Source: Anadara kagoshimensis
Lineage: Eukaryota > Mollusca > Bivalvia > Arcoida > Arcidae
Reading direction: 5' to 3'
Assembly: GCA_021292105.1 (NCBI GenBank)
Contig: CM037857.1
Span: 33,922,680-33,986,679 of the forward strand
Length of the DNA stretch: 64,000 nt
A program made the position numbers and the translations under genes. A model generated the notes under the pieces. It was not told the origin of the DNA. It made no database searches and saw only the letters and a list, made by a program, of their open reading frames with translations. Shown here piece by piece: positions 33,495 through 45,400 of this stretch. The first letter of the stretch is position 1; each line of letters opens with the position of its first letter.

Positions 33495-36400
33495 ATGAAA
33501 ACACGTGCTAAATCAGCAAGCATCGCTCGTTTGATGAGATCAGAGAGCACACAGACAATCGATGAAGAAACCGAAAATCTTGACGCTTCTCTCTCAAAAT
33601 CACGAAAGAACCGGAAGCTTGGAATACATACAGATGCGAAGGCAAAACCAAAGAGAAAACGCCGCCGATTAGTCAAAGAAAATGACGACGTAACCAATCA
33701 AACTGACGCAACCAAAAGCACTACACTTCCCGAAGAATCTAGTACCGTTTCCTCCGAGATCAATCAAAATACGAATACAGATTTACCAAAAAACGAGAAT
33801 GAGAATGAAACAGAAAGGTATTTTATTACAATATGATATCCACCCAGTATGACCCTGGTTAATTAAAACACTTCTGTCTTTTGTTGATAGCATTTAAGTT
33901 TTTTAGTATTACTGGTACATGTATTTCAACTTTTGTATATCAACGTGGTCTACTTTGTTACATTCTAATGATAAAGGTATGAATATGATCACAGGTCAAT
34001 TACAAAGGTTCTTGATTGTGTTTCTAAGCCTGGACGTGCTTCTGGGTTTTGATTTGGACATGGATTAGTTTGTTTGTTTGTTTTTGATTAGCCTGGGGAG
34101 GGGGGGGGGGCTTTATTATAATGTATGGTCGTTTTATATATTTTCGTTTTGAAGATTTATATATGCGTTTTAGAGATCGTCTTCTCTTCTAGATGGACTT
34201 TTTATCCATTGCTACGGCATAATGATTGTATTTACGACAATAGTATAATTTTATAAAATGGTCAAATATGCAATAAAGGTATATTCGAAATAGATTTATT
34301 GTTATCACCGACTTTCCTACAACTAGCAGCATTAATCTGTTATTGTTTGTATTGGGCATTGGCGTGCCTAGATTAATTAACTGATTGAGGGAGGTATAAA
34401 CGTCCTGGGCATTGTATGCAAAAAATTGACATGATGGTTTTCAGTTTTGACGTTTTTGACGTTTTCTTAAAGTATTAAAACTACCCATTATTTACCAGGT
34501 GAGCATACTAGGCCCGTTTGGTCTCTGAAAGGATACAGAAGATTCGTGATTTGCATTTCTAAATGCTGAGTGCTTGGCGAAGAACATTAACCGCCATTTT
34601 GGTTTGACCCGCCCTTAATCCCAACAACGACCTCCCAAATACAAAGCGAATACTCTACTCTGATTCCAGAACACCTACACAAAAAACCAACATATATATT
34701 ACTAGCGAATTAATTAGAAAACCGCCTCCAACTAAGAAATGCCCCGAAACATCTGTTAATTTTTGAATAGAAATGTCACTCTGTAATTTTGAATTTACGG
34801 GACATGAAAGTGAAACATAACGTTGATTACAAATCAATGTGCTCAAAAAATATTTGTTTAAAACGGTTTCCTACGTTATGTTTTATTTTTTGTTTTATTC
34901 GCTGTAAACAATTTTACCACAAACAGAATTATTTAATTAGTTTTTGGTATTTTTTAAAAAAAATAAAATAAAATAAAAGGAAAATTAAAAGCATTTTTAT
35001 TACTTGCGTTTACGACTAATAACATTTGACAAACGATAAAATATTTAGAATATACCAATCAAATTAAGCTGTCAAGCTTTAGTTTTGCCGTTCCATCTTG
35101 AGAATTTTTAAAAAAAAATATAAGTTGTCAAATAAACACTTCATGAAATACTAGTGGCATTTTTTAAAAGATTTAATAGAAAAACAATGTAACGTAAGCA
35201 ATAAGCAGAGAAAGAACCCAGATTATATATAACCCAATCCGCCCTAATAGCTGTCAGAGTTAGAGGAATTTAAATTGTAAATTTAGCTTAAATAAAGAGT
35301 AAATCAGTGTTATCAAAGCACAGTTTTTACTAAAGATTGAATTGAAAAAAAAGAAGTTTTTGTAGATGGCAATTACTTTATATTGCATATTTGTATTTAC
35401 TGATTAATTAAATATGGTTTAAACTAAGTGTCCGAAGAATTACGTTCACAAACTTTCAACTTATTCAGCTAAAATACATACCTTTAAAAATATTTAAACA
35501 AAAATGCGGAAGGGGGATAACATCTTTGATAAATGCTAAAACTTAGTTTGATGAGTTGAGCTAAGAATGATTAATAAAGACCTTACTGCAAGCTCATCAT
35601 AATATGAATAGAATACAAAATATAATTAATGTATTTGTTGTCCAATTGTTTTTATGATGCAAGATTTGCAAGACTAGATGGTCTATTCGCCTGAATACTA
35701 ACTCTTCCTCTAGCCAAATAATTGTCGCAAAAATGTAATAAGAATAGTTTTCAAAATCAGTTTTACTGTCGTACTAAAATTAACGAGAAAGGAAAAAATA
35801 TTACGATTATTGCTTGATTAGATGACACCATCTATTTCTTCAACAAACCATGATGTTTTTTCTCCAGTAATTTACAGATGGATTGCCTAGGACAAACCTC
35901 TGACTGTTTGTCTCGGGTAAAATCTTTGCCTGTTTTCTGTCAAACCTCCGACTGATTGGGTTTTTTAGTCTGGCAAAACAACTTACTTCTTCTGTCAAAT
36001 CCAGATTAATTGAGATTCTAATTTTTAACCAAACATTTATTTTAGCTTTCTAACATTTATTCAGCCAAAACTCTGATTGTTTAAGCTTTATAATATCCAT
36101 TATACGTGTTTTATTCGGTAAGACGTTAAGGTATATGTTTTGTTCTCAGTATAGATTGAATTATCTTAACACCTAGACCATTTTTTTTATTTTAGTCGAA
36201 TAAACGAAGAACAAGAAGCAAATGTTGGCACATCTACAATAGAGTATTTACCACTGCCACTTAAACCTGTACACGTGCAAACCGTTGCAGCATTTCCGAC
36301 AAAACGAGGGTACATAACAGCCATGGCGTCGAATGAGCCTGACAAAGTATGGGCTGTTCACAACTTTGGAAATATCATAAACTGTTATACCATAGACGGT

Positions 36401-37102
36401 AAAATTGAAAACACGCTGCAGTTGCCTGTTAGTATTGATGACGTCACCAAATGTCCGGATGGTAGTCTGCTTCTAACAGAAGGGTGTCTGTCTCCTGGAT
36501 TTGGTAAAAGTAAGATTTGGAAGATCGATGAAGATCATAAAACTGTTAAACCCCATGAAACAATTAGTGTAAGTCCGCTGTATGCCCGGGGCATCTTTTG
36601 TAAAAATTTAATCTTATACGTATGCTGTGTGGATACAAATACAGCCTGGCGTGATGGGACAAACAGACGAGTAGTTGTCAAGATGACCAACAAAGGTCAA
36701 ACATTAAAAACAATGGACACAGATCTACTAGGAGAATATTTGTTCACACAACCGTATAGAATCTGTGTAAACAAAGATGGCGATATCGTTGTTCTAGATG
36801 TTCAAAATGTTAACCAGGTCAAACTCGTTTCTGCGCTCGGGCAGTTATTGGGTTCATTTCCTGGAAGTTCTGGTATAGAGCGGAATATAGTTGACGTCTG
36901 CTGTGATTGTGACGGTTACATCTATGTTTCAGATACTGTTCATAATTGTATTGATATGTTATACCCGGATGGTAGATTCTGTCGAACGATTCTTACTCGA
37001 AAACAAGGGATAAACGCCGTTCAAAGCATCGCAATAGACTCTACAGGGAAACTTTGGGTAGGAAATCACTCAGAAATCAAAGTATTTAAAGTTTGGAAGT
37101 GA
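33495..37102 (+). CDS. Two-exon NHL/TRIM-like beta-propeller protein, 409 aa
   Basis: Coding exons are 33495-33817 and 36196-37102. The donor AAG|GTATTT and the acceptor TTTATTTTAG join in phase 2, giving AGT (Ser108), and 323 + 907 bases make exactly 410 codons. Residues 1-108 are polar and low in complexity, with a basic run KPKRKRRRLVK (about 51-61) that could be a nuclear signal. Residues about 135-409 form repeated propeller strands (PYRICVNKDGDIVVLD, DVCCDCDGYIYVSD, SIAIDSTGKLWVGN), the pattern of NHL-type six-bladed propellers in TRIM2/3/71-like proteins. No RING finger, B-box or coiled coil is visible, so it is not a complete TRIM ligase. Such truncated TRIM-like proteins are known in molluscs (general knowledge). 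I chose Met33495 because it starts the conserved-looking basic region; an in-frame Met lies at 33327. Its 3' end is duplicated downstream at 38124. Confidence 0.75.
33818..36195 (+). other. Intron of the NHL-like gene
   Basis: GT..AG intron of 2,378 bp. It contains a 3'-tail scrap of the RT element at about 34055-34095 and a degraded minus-strand SINE at 34505-34672. No further exon noticed. Confidence 0.7.
34505..34672 (-). repeat. Degraded tRNA-derived SINE
   Basis: Matches the family body (AAATGCTGAGTGCTTGGCGA) and the head region (ACGACCTCC) in inverted form. The tail is lost. Confidence 0.6.
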
Positions 37103-37129
37103 AAGAAAATCGATTAACTACATCTACAG

Positions 37130-37336
37130 TACAGACCTGTCGAAAGTTTATTACTATAAGCTAACGAATAAGTGCGAAAGTAGCAGCTCTTCTCAGTCCC
37201 TCGTTAGCTATATTTCGCCAGCTACCATCCATGTCTCGACAGTTTTGCGATCACCGGCTATCCATATCTCGGACACTCGGCAGTCGAGATTTAATCTCTT
37301 TCGTTAGCTAAGTGTTTAACTTTTAACAGGCCTGTA
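37130..37336. mobile_element. TA-flanked CAGACCTG MITE, most complete copy
   Basis: TA-CAGACCTGTCGAAAGTTTA at the left and TTTTAACAGGCCTG-TA at the right form the inverted ends. AGCTAACGA near the left and TCGTTAGCTAAGTG near the right extend the pairing. It lies 28 bp after the stop codon of the NHL-like gene, so it is probably part of that gene's 3' UTR. Confidence 0.82.
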
Positions 37337-37832
37337 CTGTATAATTAACATTTTAGTTGTGGTTCCAATCCACTAAACAATGACACACATTGAAGCCACT
37401 AAACATTATAGTCGGATACTGAAAAAAATGTTTTGACTATATGAATATGCACTACGATGTTTATGCTAATTCAGATACTAGTAATCAAAACCGGGGTATC
37501 AGTCAGGACCCACCTACATCTATAGAGCTTTAGGAAGGTTGCGTTTTAGATCCCCCAGTAAGTACTGGTACTAATAAGGTTGAAGGTTGTATATGTTACT
37601 TCGAAGATTCTTAGTAAAGAGCTGTCAAATATTTTATGTATCATATCCTGTACGAAAGTATTTTTCATATACTAGTATATCCTACAGGTAACATGGACAT
37701 TTCTTGTTTTTGATTATGTAATATTAATCTTGCAATGTTTGACAATATGAAGATGTTCTATTTAATGTATTATAATCAACTGATAAATAAGGAGTATACC
37801 GATCTTAATTTTGTACATTCATGATACAAGTA

Positions 37833-38062
37833 CCTGACCTCGGTTTCACAATCATTACTTTACTAAGATCTCATGGATTTTCCTTAACTTAAATGTGAAA
37901 ATAATGAAATTTTAATAATTTTGTCGTTTTTCAAGATATTCAGGATTTTAGGGTGTACTTTTAATGATCATTCTAAGCGTATTACATCTACATTCTAATT
38001 TTGTTGATTCTAGACTTAAGTTAAGAAAAATCTTCGTTAAGGAATGATTGTAAAACTTAAGC
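37833..38062. mobile_element. MITE, TTTCACAATCATT family
   Basis: CTCGGTTTCACAATCATTAC at the left and GGAATGATTGTAAAACTTAA at the right. The tandem duplication carries it to 39175-39400. Confidence 0.7.
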
Positions 38063-38123
38063 CTGAGAATACAACTTAGAATGTAACTAGGAGTCAAACC
38101 ATGGCATTTAAGTAAGTACGAGG

Positions 38124-38363
38124 GTTCTGGTATAGAGCGGAATATAGTTGACGTCTGCTGTGATTGTGACGGTTACATCTATGTTTCAGATACTGTTCAT
38201 AATTGTATTGATAATTATGTTATACCCAGATGGTAGATTCTGTCGAACGATTCTTACTCGGAAACAAGGGATAAACGCCGTTCAAAGCATCGCCATAGAC
38301 TGTGCAGGGAAACTTTGGGTTGGGAATAACTCAGAAATCAATGTATTCAAAGTTTGGAAGTGA
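38124..38363 (+). pseudogene. Duplicated 3' end of the NHL-like gene, frameshifted
   Basis: Nearly identical to 36867-37102. Four extra bases after ATTGTATTGATA (about 38210) shift the frame. There is no upstream exon, so it cannot encode a propeller on its own. The final 45 codons after the shift are still open and identical to the parent apart from four changes. Confidence 0.88.
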
Positions 38364-39461
38364 AAGAAAATCGATTAACTACATCTACAGTACAGACCTG
38401 TCGAAAGTTTAACACTATAAGCTAACGAATAAGTGCGAAAGTGGCAGCTCTTCTCAGCCCCTTGTTAGCTATACTTTGCCAGCTACCATCCATGTCTCGA
38501 CAGTTTTGCGATCACCGGCTATCCATATCTCGGACACTCGGCAGTCGAGTTGTGATCTGTGGTTCCATTATATATCTGATCATATTCTTATGGTTATGGA
38601 AACTTTACTTGGGCAAAGTTTGATTATCTTGAATTGAAGGTGTTCTTTAATCACAAACGAACAAAAAGAACTTGAAACATTACATTACAAAACGCGATAA
38701 TATTACTAAATTGTCACGGTTTAACAATTACACATATTGAAACCACTGAACACTGTGGTCAGATACTGAAAAAAATGGTTTTGACTATATTAATATGCAC
38801 TACGATGTTAGGAATCAAAACCGGGGTATCAGTCAGGACTCTCCTACCTCTATAGAGCATTAGGAAGGTTGCGTTTTAGATCCCCCCAGTAAATACTGGT
38901 ACTAATAAGGTTGAAGGTTGTATATGTTACTTCGAAGATCCTTAGTAAAGAGTGTCAAATATTTTGTGTATCATATCCTGTACGAAAGTGTGTTTTTCAT
39001 ATACATGTACTAGTATATCCTACAGGTTACATGGACATTCTTGTTTTATGCTTATGTAATATTAATCTTGCAATGTTTGACAATACGAAGATGTTCTATT
39101 TAAGGTATTATAATAAACCAATAAATAAGAAAGTATACCAATCTTAATTTTGTACATTCATGATACAAGTACCTGTCCTCGGTTCCACAATCATTACTTT
39201 AGAAAGAACTCATGGATTTTCCTTAACTTAAATGTGAAAATAATGAAATTTTAATAATTTTGTTGTTTTTCAAGATATTCATGATTTTAGGGTGTACTTT
39301 TGATGATCATTCTAAGCGTATTACATCTACATTCTAATTTCGTTGAATCTAGATTTAAGTTAAGAAAATTCTTTGCTAAGGAATGATTGTAAAACCGGAG
39401 ACTTAGAATACAACTTAGAATACAACTAGGAGTCAAACCATGGCATTTGAGTAAGTACGAG

Positions 39462-39893
39462 TGAATCATGTGCAGTAAGGATGTCCTCTAAGTAAGGAGG
39501 TCTTTTATCCGTGTCTTCCATATGTTTCCCTGTTTTTTCTTGCAACACACTTGTGCCTTGTTCCATAAGTAAACAAAAGATTTTGCAACTGAAAATCTTG
39601 ACTGGCAATCATCAATAAAACCGAGTAAAACGAACCAACAAACTAATGAAACAAGCACTGAGACAAATAATTAAAAAACTCTCGACTTAAAGGAACAACA
39701 GAGTAAATAGCAAATGACATTGGATCATTTACATACAATGTATTTTCTTGTATTCCACAAACAATTTATTTAAGAAAATAGAAACGCACAAATTTTCATT
39801 AGGTTAACACTCACGATCAATTGATTTTTGCAATATACATGTGCATAAAATGTTAAAAGTAAAAAATGAAAAAGTAAAAAAATATTCACCGGA
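39462..39893. other. Intergenic, nothing recognised
   Basis: No structure noted after the duplication ends. Confidence 0.5.
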
Positions 39894-40740
39894 TTAATCA
39901 GTCGCGTATTGCATTATAGTATTTCTTATACATTCTTTAGCTAAATCAATGTAGCTTTTGTAATAAAGAAGACCGTTCTTAAACTTCCAAGTACCCCTCC
40001 CATTTTCGTGTTCTAAAAATTTGATATTGATCCTTACTTGGGAGTGATTTGATTTATAACATATATCTATTTCAAAATCATAAATAAAGGGTTGTAAATC
40101 CGAAGATACCAAAAAATTATCTATCTTAATGAGTTTTTTATTTTTCTCTCTTGTTCCCCGCCATGTGTATTTAAAAAAATCTGGGTTCGAATCTCTCCAT
40201 ATATCTTTTAAATCTAGTTCAGCAATAACTTTAAGTAGTTTTTAGTGTGATTTAGGGTTATTTTAATGAACATAATTCTTGGTGTCGAGTTCATTATTAA
40301 ATTGTCTATTGAAGTCACCTCCTATTGAAAAAGAAGAATTTTCAAAATTATAAATATTATTTTTGAGGTTTTGAAATAAAAATTGGCTGGTCAGAGTTTG
40401 GTCCATAAACTGCAGCAACTGTAATTCTTTTATTGTGTTTTAATGCCTAGTATCCAAAACATTCCCATGGGGTGTTTTATTTCATTTAAAATCTCACACT
40501 GAAACGAATTGTTAAGTAATATCGCAACACCACGACAGTTGCTGGCGAAAGAGCAAAACCTTGCTTCATAACCCAATTCTGCTCTCCAAAAACTTCCATT
40601 CTATCTCTATTGTGCTATGCGTATCTATAAAAAAGGAATCATCGTAGTTTTTACTACATTTATTAAATATATCCCTTCGCTTTAACATATCAGAAAAAGT
40701 CTCCTACGATTCAGACTTCCAAGAAAAAAATAAACATTAA
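39894..40740 (-). pseudogene. L1/Tx1-type LINE fragment: end of endonuclease and linker
   Basis: The frame 39894-40112 encodes the end of the endonuclease domain and the linker (GRGTWKFKNGLLYYKSYIDL), like WKFNNSLL in the LINE at 59200. Further upstream on the minus strand GGDFNRQFNNELD (about 40310) is the GDFN motif of the endonuclease. Stops and shifts break the frame. The reverse transcriptase is absent, so this is a fragment. Confidence 0.72.
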
Positions 40741-40754
40741 AAAGACAAATTGCG

Positions 40755-41106
40755 ATACCTCAATTATGACTCCCAACAAGGGCTACAATTGAAACTATGA
40801 CAAACGCGATGACCGATTTTTCTATTGTCAACTCTCTTTTTCTATGCGACAATATATCTTCTTCTCCTTCTTATGGTGTATTTGTTTCCAAATCAATACG
40901 CTATCGTAGAGGTTGTTCCCACTACGGGGACTTTGTTTAAAGAAGCAAATGATCATGAATTATTGAGGCAGGAATATTGCAACCATAGGCTTATCAAGGC
41001 ACTCAAAAAGTTTTATTGCCGTCATCACAGTATTATTGATAAAGTTGATGTCTCTGTGTACAGAATTGCCCTGGATATATTTAACGTCCCATATAGCGAG
41101 TTATGA
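40755..41106 (+). mobile_element. RT-element copy, coding end without 3' tail
   Basis: Frame 40825-41106 shows the family C-terminus in broken form (FYCRHHSIIDKVDVSVYRIA). Homology stops at TTTAACGTCCCATATAG, so here the 3' end has been lost. Confidence 0.72.
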
Positions 41107-42993
41107 CTTGTCAAAAAATAGCTCCCGTACAATTTTTGAGCTAAAATTTAGTTTTTGGTTGTTTTGGTATGATGTTAAGTTTTTCGAAAAAATGGGGTAA
41201 AAATTTTCCCACCCCTATAGCCCATTCTACTGAACCTAGACTTTGACACCTAAAACCCATTATTGAACGCATCTTATGTATTATGACATGTTATTTTGTA
41301 GATTATTTTTAGCTAAAATTGGTTTTTTTGTGTATAATTACCGGGTTTTGATCAATTAATCACAAAATGGTGGTGTTCAATTTATTATTTACTCCTGCTT
41401 CTATTTATAAAGGGGGTCACATTTAGACATACCTTTGTATAATCTTGAATAAAAACACATTTTTAGCTCTTAAGATTCACACATTCCTTTTATCTTTTAT
41501 GCTGAAATAACTTTTAAATAAAAACTGATCAATTTCAACCCCATAACTTGATCGGAAGTGGCTACAGTCTGCTTCCGGTTGCAAAAATTGTGGTTTATCT
41601 TTGAATAACAACAAATGTTTCACTCTTAAAATTCGTATTTTCCTTTAATCTTTTTAAATTGAAACATAAAATCACTTTTTAATTTAAACTGTTCAATTTC
41701 AATCTCATTACTTCACCGGAAGCGACTTCTGTCTGTTTCCGGTCACGTGAATTGTGCTTCATGTTCTACTTCTATAGTGAACTTATGATTTGGGTAATAT
41801 CACTTCGCATTTCATGCTAATATCGATTGCTTGCTTTGTTTTACCAGGTCCCATGTATGGTTTATTTTGTTAATTTTATTACCTTAGGCCATTTTTTCTT
41901 ATAACATTATCTTAAAATCTTTGATCTTTTTCTTTTGCTCGAACGGAAGTTGTCAAACTCACGTTCGCTCACGAATATTTCAGGTATAAAATGTAGGTAA
42001 TATTTTTGTTAGTTTTAGGAAACACCCATAGGGGTGATATGATGTTGTGAAACCACCCTTTTATGACCAAGGCTTGAGTAATTTCATATAATATGGAAAT
42101 AGAAAATTGACAGTCTGTTCAGCGGTTTTTTGATATTTTCCAAAGATTATATAAAAAATTATATTTGCTTCATGGAGGTTGCTCTTATCCTAATTTTGAA
42201 TGATTTTCCATAGCTCTATGCAAGTTAAGCGTTTCTTCACAAATCATATTTCTATTTTTTGTGCCATTTCTTTCTACTGTATATCCTAAAGTTGACTGAC
42301 TAGTTATGATAATCCTTTTCCTCTAAGGGTTTATTGAAGAATTTTGCAGTAGCCAGCTATCTATGCTACTATCAGCTACTATGATATAGTAATATTTTTT
42401 CTTCTCGTTCTTACCGAAGGTAACACCTTTACAGGTACTAGAAAATCAGTTTCTTTTAGCATTGATACAATTTTTCAAATACAATGCTAATTGTTATAAA
42501 TATGTCGACCAAAAATGTCCTCCTAAAATCCTTAATTTGGTCTTAATAAAAGGCGTTGTCTGAAATTATTACAACAAGATTCTTTTGAGAAATATGTGAA
42601 TATTCTTAATGATAAATATTGACGATTTGACCATCCAATTACGCGCATTGAATGGAGGATACTAAAAACGAGGGCTTTATGCTAAATTATGTTAAGGATG
42701 TGATCATAACAATGCTACATACTAGTGTCTGTTGGTAAGAATGTCCCCTATCCACACCTATAATAATTCACAATCTTGACAATTTTTGTTCACTATTTCT
42801 TCGAATAATATGTTACAATGTTTAATATTTCATGCTATTGATTCTCTTCAAAAACACGACATTATATTATTGGACACATTTTTACTGAAACTGCGGCATA
42901 TACATTGAAATAAATTCTAATGATCATCTAAAAGTTATCTAGAAAGTGACCATCATAACATTTCATTACAATTCACCTTTTAAAGATACATAC
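41107..42993. other. Intergenic; two diverged tandem units at 41453-41755
   Basis: The two units end CGGAAGTGGCTACAGTCTGC and CGGAAGCGACTTCTGTCTGT, each followed by TTCCGGT. They are about 150 bp long. The remaining sequence shows no gene. Confidence 0.5.
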
Positions 42994-43154
42994 ATATTAT
43001 ATACACAGTGTGTATGTACAATCCTTAGTATAAGGTCGAGTCTTTTTTTTCGTAGCCGTATCACTACGAGTCGCGCGACAAGTAGTGATACAGCTACGAA
43101 AAAGGACGAAACCTGATACGAAGGGTTGTACATACACACTGTGTATATAATATT
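42994..43154. repeat. 161-bp palindrome (MITE-like)
   Basis: The outer arms ATTATATACACAGTGTGTAT and CACACTGTGTATATAATATT and the inner arms TTCGTAGCCGTATCACTAC and GTAGTGATACAGCTACGAA pair along nearly the whole length, with a short GC-rich centre (GAGTCGCGCGACAA). Confidence 0.85.
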
Positions 43155-44699
43155 GTAATCTAACATTTCCAATTAGGTTATTTTAAATAAAAAAAAATCA
43201 ATACTTTATGTGTAAAAATTACATTTACCACAGAAAACCCCTGAACTATGTTACGACATTTGTTCTGTAGTTATGACGAAGACTCGCTAATGACTTTACA
43301 ATGAGAAAGTGCACGTGCATTTTACCGCCAATGTTTTACCACTAGTGTGGTGATACAAGATTCTGTATCATGCGTGTTCGATAAAACTTGTATTTCGTCA
43401 AATTAGGTAGAAAAACTAGTCTAATGTTAGAAAAATTGTCAGATATTCAAGAAGGGTTTATAACTGATATACCATGAGCGTCGAGAAACATGCCCTGTAG
43501 ACAAATGACAAATATGTCAAGATTATAAACTGACACAGAAGTGATTCTACCAACCAGTATTTTGGTATTAGGTGTGGATAAGAGATTCCCTTACAGCAGA
43601 TAACAATGGGTCCTATATGAGGTCACACCCTTGTCAAAATTTGTTATGCCGTTTCCTAACATTTTTCAACGACCTCCCTGAAGTTAATTACTTAGAGACC
43701 ATATTGTACATGACTAGAATTCAAGAATAGGGTACACCGAGGCTTCTATAGGGATTTAATTTCAAAACACGGCCTGCAAAAGAAAACGTCTGTCTTTCTG
43801 ATTGTATTGCTATAAACTATATAAAAAGTGGTGGTAAATACCTTCAAAGGCGACGATGATTTCGATAAAAACACATTGTCTTCATTTTTGGAGATATTTG
43901 ATTAAACTCTTAAAGAATAAAGAATACCAGAGTGAGTTAGTGTGTACATTGGGAGCATTACTTATAAACAAACACTATCGCAAACGTATTGACGAGGTAG
44001 GTTTAACTACAAATGAGGTAATTAAAGGTGCATACAACTTGTATGTGTAAAAATTCCAGCGCAAACATGTCTGATGAAAGCCGATGCATGTCAAAATATA
44101 TAAAAAATATAACGGAAGTCTTCCTTCTTTCCATGAAAGAATTTGTGATTTAAACAATCTCCATGAGGCATTATTATTATATAATATATGAAAATGCAAT
44201 AGCTTCGCTATGTAGACGGTCAGTGTTTTAGTTCCAAGCCGAGAGCAGTGAATCGAGCAACGATTATAAAAGGAAGATTTAAACAGCATCATATCAATTC
44301 TGTGGGATTTTCTCAACTAACCGGAAGCATAAGATTCGCTCCGTTACTGGAAGATTACGTATATCGTACGTTATGCACCAGATTCCGTATATTTTAAGAA
44401 AGAAAAGAGTAAACAAGTTCAAAAATTATAATGGTTATTTAATTAAAAACACATTGCATTATTTGCCCCCACCCTCTCCGCCCCACAAAAGGATCAAAGA
44501 TAACAAATTAAAGTGGACCAGATACAGAACAAAACAAACAAAATAAAACAATATTAAAATGAAAAGAAGTACATGTAGTATAAAGGAAAACTTTAAGTAA
44601 ACTTCAAAAGTAGAAAAACAAAACCCAATTCAACTAAAAAATTTCAGCGAAAAATATCGTACGGAATTACATTCATAGGTCTATGTTCCCTTCGAAAAC
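43155..44699. other. No recognised gene; 64-codon frame at 43856-44050
   Basis: The frame 43856-44050 ends KHYRKRIDEVGLTTNEVIKG. Similar lysine-rich text continues past its stop in other frames. It could be a decayed coding relic, but I recognise no family. Confidence 0.3.
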
Positions 44700-44865
44700 T
44701 TTGATTACACACGTGGCGGTGTAGCTAGCTAGCTTACCCTTCCGGAGCATCCGGCCTCACTTCCCTGAATGAAGTTAACGTGTCGAATGTAACTTGTTAG
44801 TTCCAAAGTTTTTACTTTGCTTTTCGATTGTGATTCGGATATGGATTAGAATGTTTGTTTTTTAT
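44700..44865 (+). mobile_element. RT-element 3' tail, 5'-truncated copy
   Basis: Reads GATTACACACGTGGCGGTGT, then GGAGCATCCGGCCTCACTTC, ending GGATTAGAATGTTTG. Confidence 0.82.
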
Positions 44866-45289
44866 ATATTGTACTCAAAACAGATAACTGCTGGTGTGTG
44901 ATGTTCTATAACAAAATAAGTCCGTTCTCATTTTACTTCTATTCTCTTTGTGGTTTCGTTTATTTGTTGAGAGTCGAATCGACTGCATCCCCTTCGACGG
45001 GCGAAATACTGCATTTTGAAAATTTCAGTTGACATAAACACTTGTTTAGCACTCTATGGAAAATATAAGGTACACGTTTAATGTAACGTACTTGGGATGG
45101 TTAGAACCATTCAGTAGTACAAATACTACACCTAAACAATAACTCAAATCAAGTCTAGTATGGAAACAATTTGGTCTATCTTTTTCGTTTCGGACCCTAA
45201 ATAAATAAATACATGTGTTCCTGAAAAAGATGCATTTGGCAACACCAATCCATTCATAACTGTAAACATGAAAAACACAAATTATGAAC

Positions 45290-45400
45290 TACACACATAC
45301 CGATCCATGGTCAAATCACGGTCCAAAAAGCAAATACAAAAACTTCGTTAGCTGGTAAATAAAGTAAAATTGTCGAACTTCCACAGGGATAACGATTAGC
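45290..45400 (-). mobile_element. RT-element 3' tail fragment
   Basis: ACACATACCGATCCATGGTC followed by AACTTCCACAGGGAT is the inverted tail in degraded form. Confidence 0.55.

Larger units (their letters stand above)
36867..39461. repeat. Tandem duplication of about 1.26-1.34 kb
   Basis: Copy 1 is 36867-38123 and copy 2 is 38124-39461. Both begin GTTCTGGTATAGAGCGGAAT and end TGGCATTTxAGTAAGTACGAG. The copied block covers the last 79 codons of the NHL-like gene, the CAGACCTG MITE and a TTTCACAATCATT MITE. Copy 2 lost the right part of the CAGACCTG MITE and has a different segment near 38551-38750. Confidence 0.93.

Noticed and set aside
38148-38363. Independent small gene of 71 codons
   Set aside because: It is the duplicated 3' end of the NHL-like gene with a frameshift and no upstream exon.
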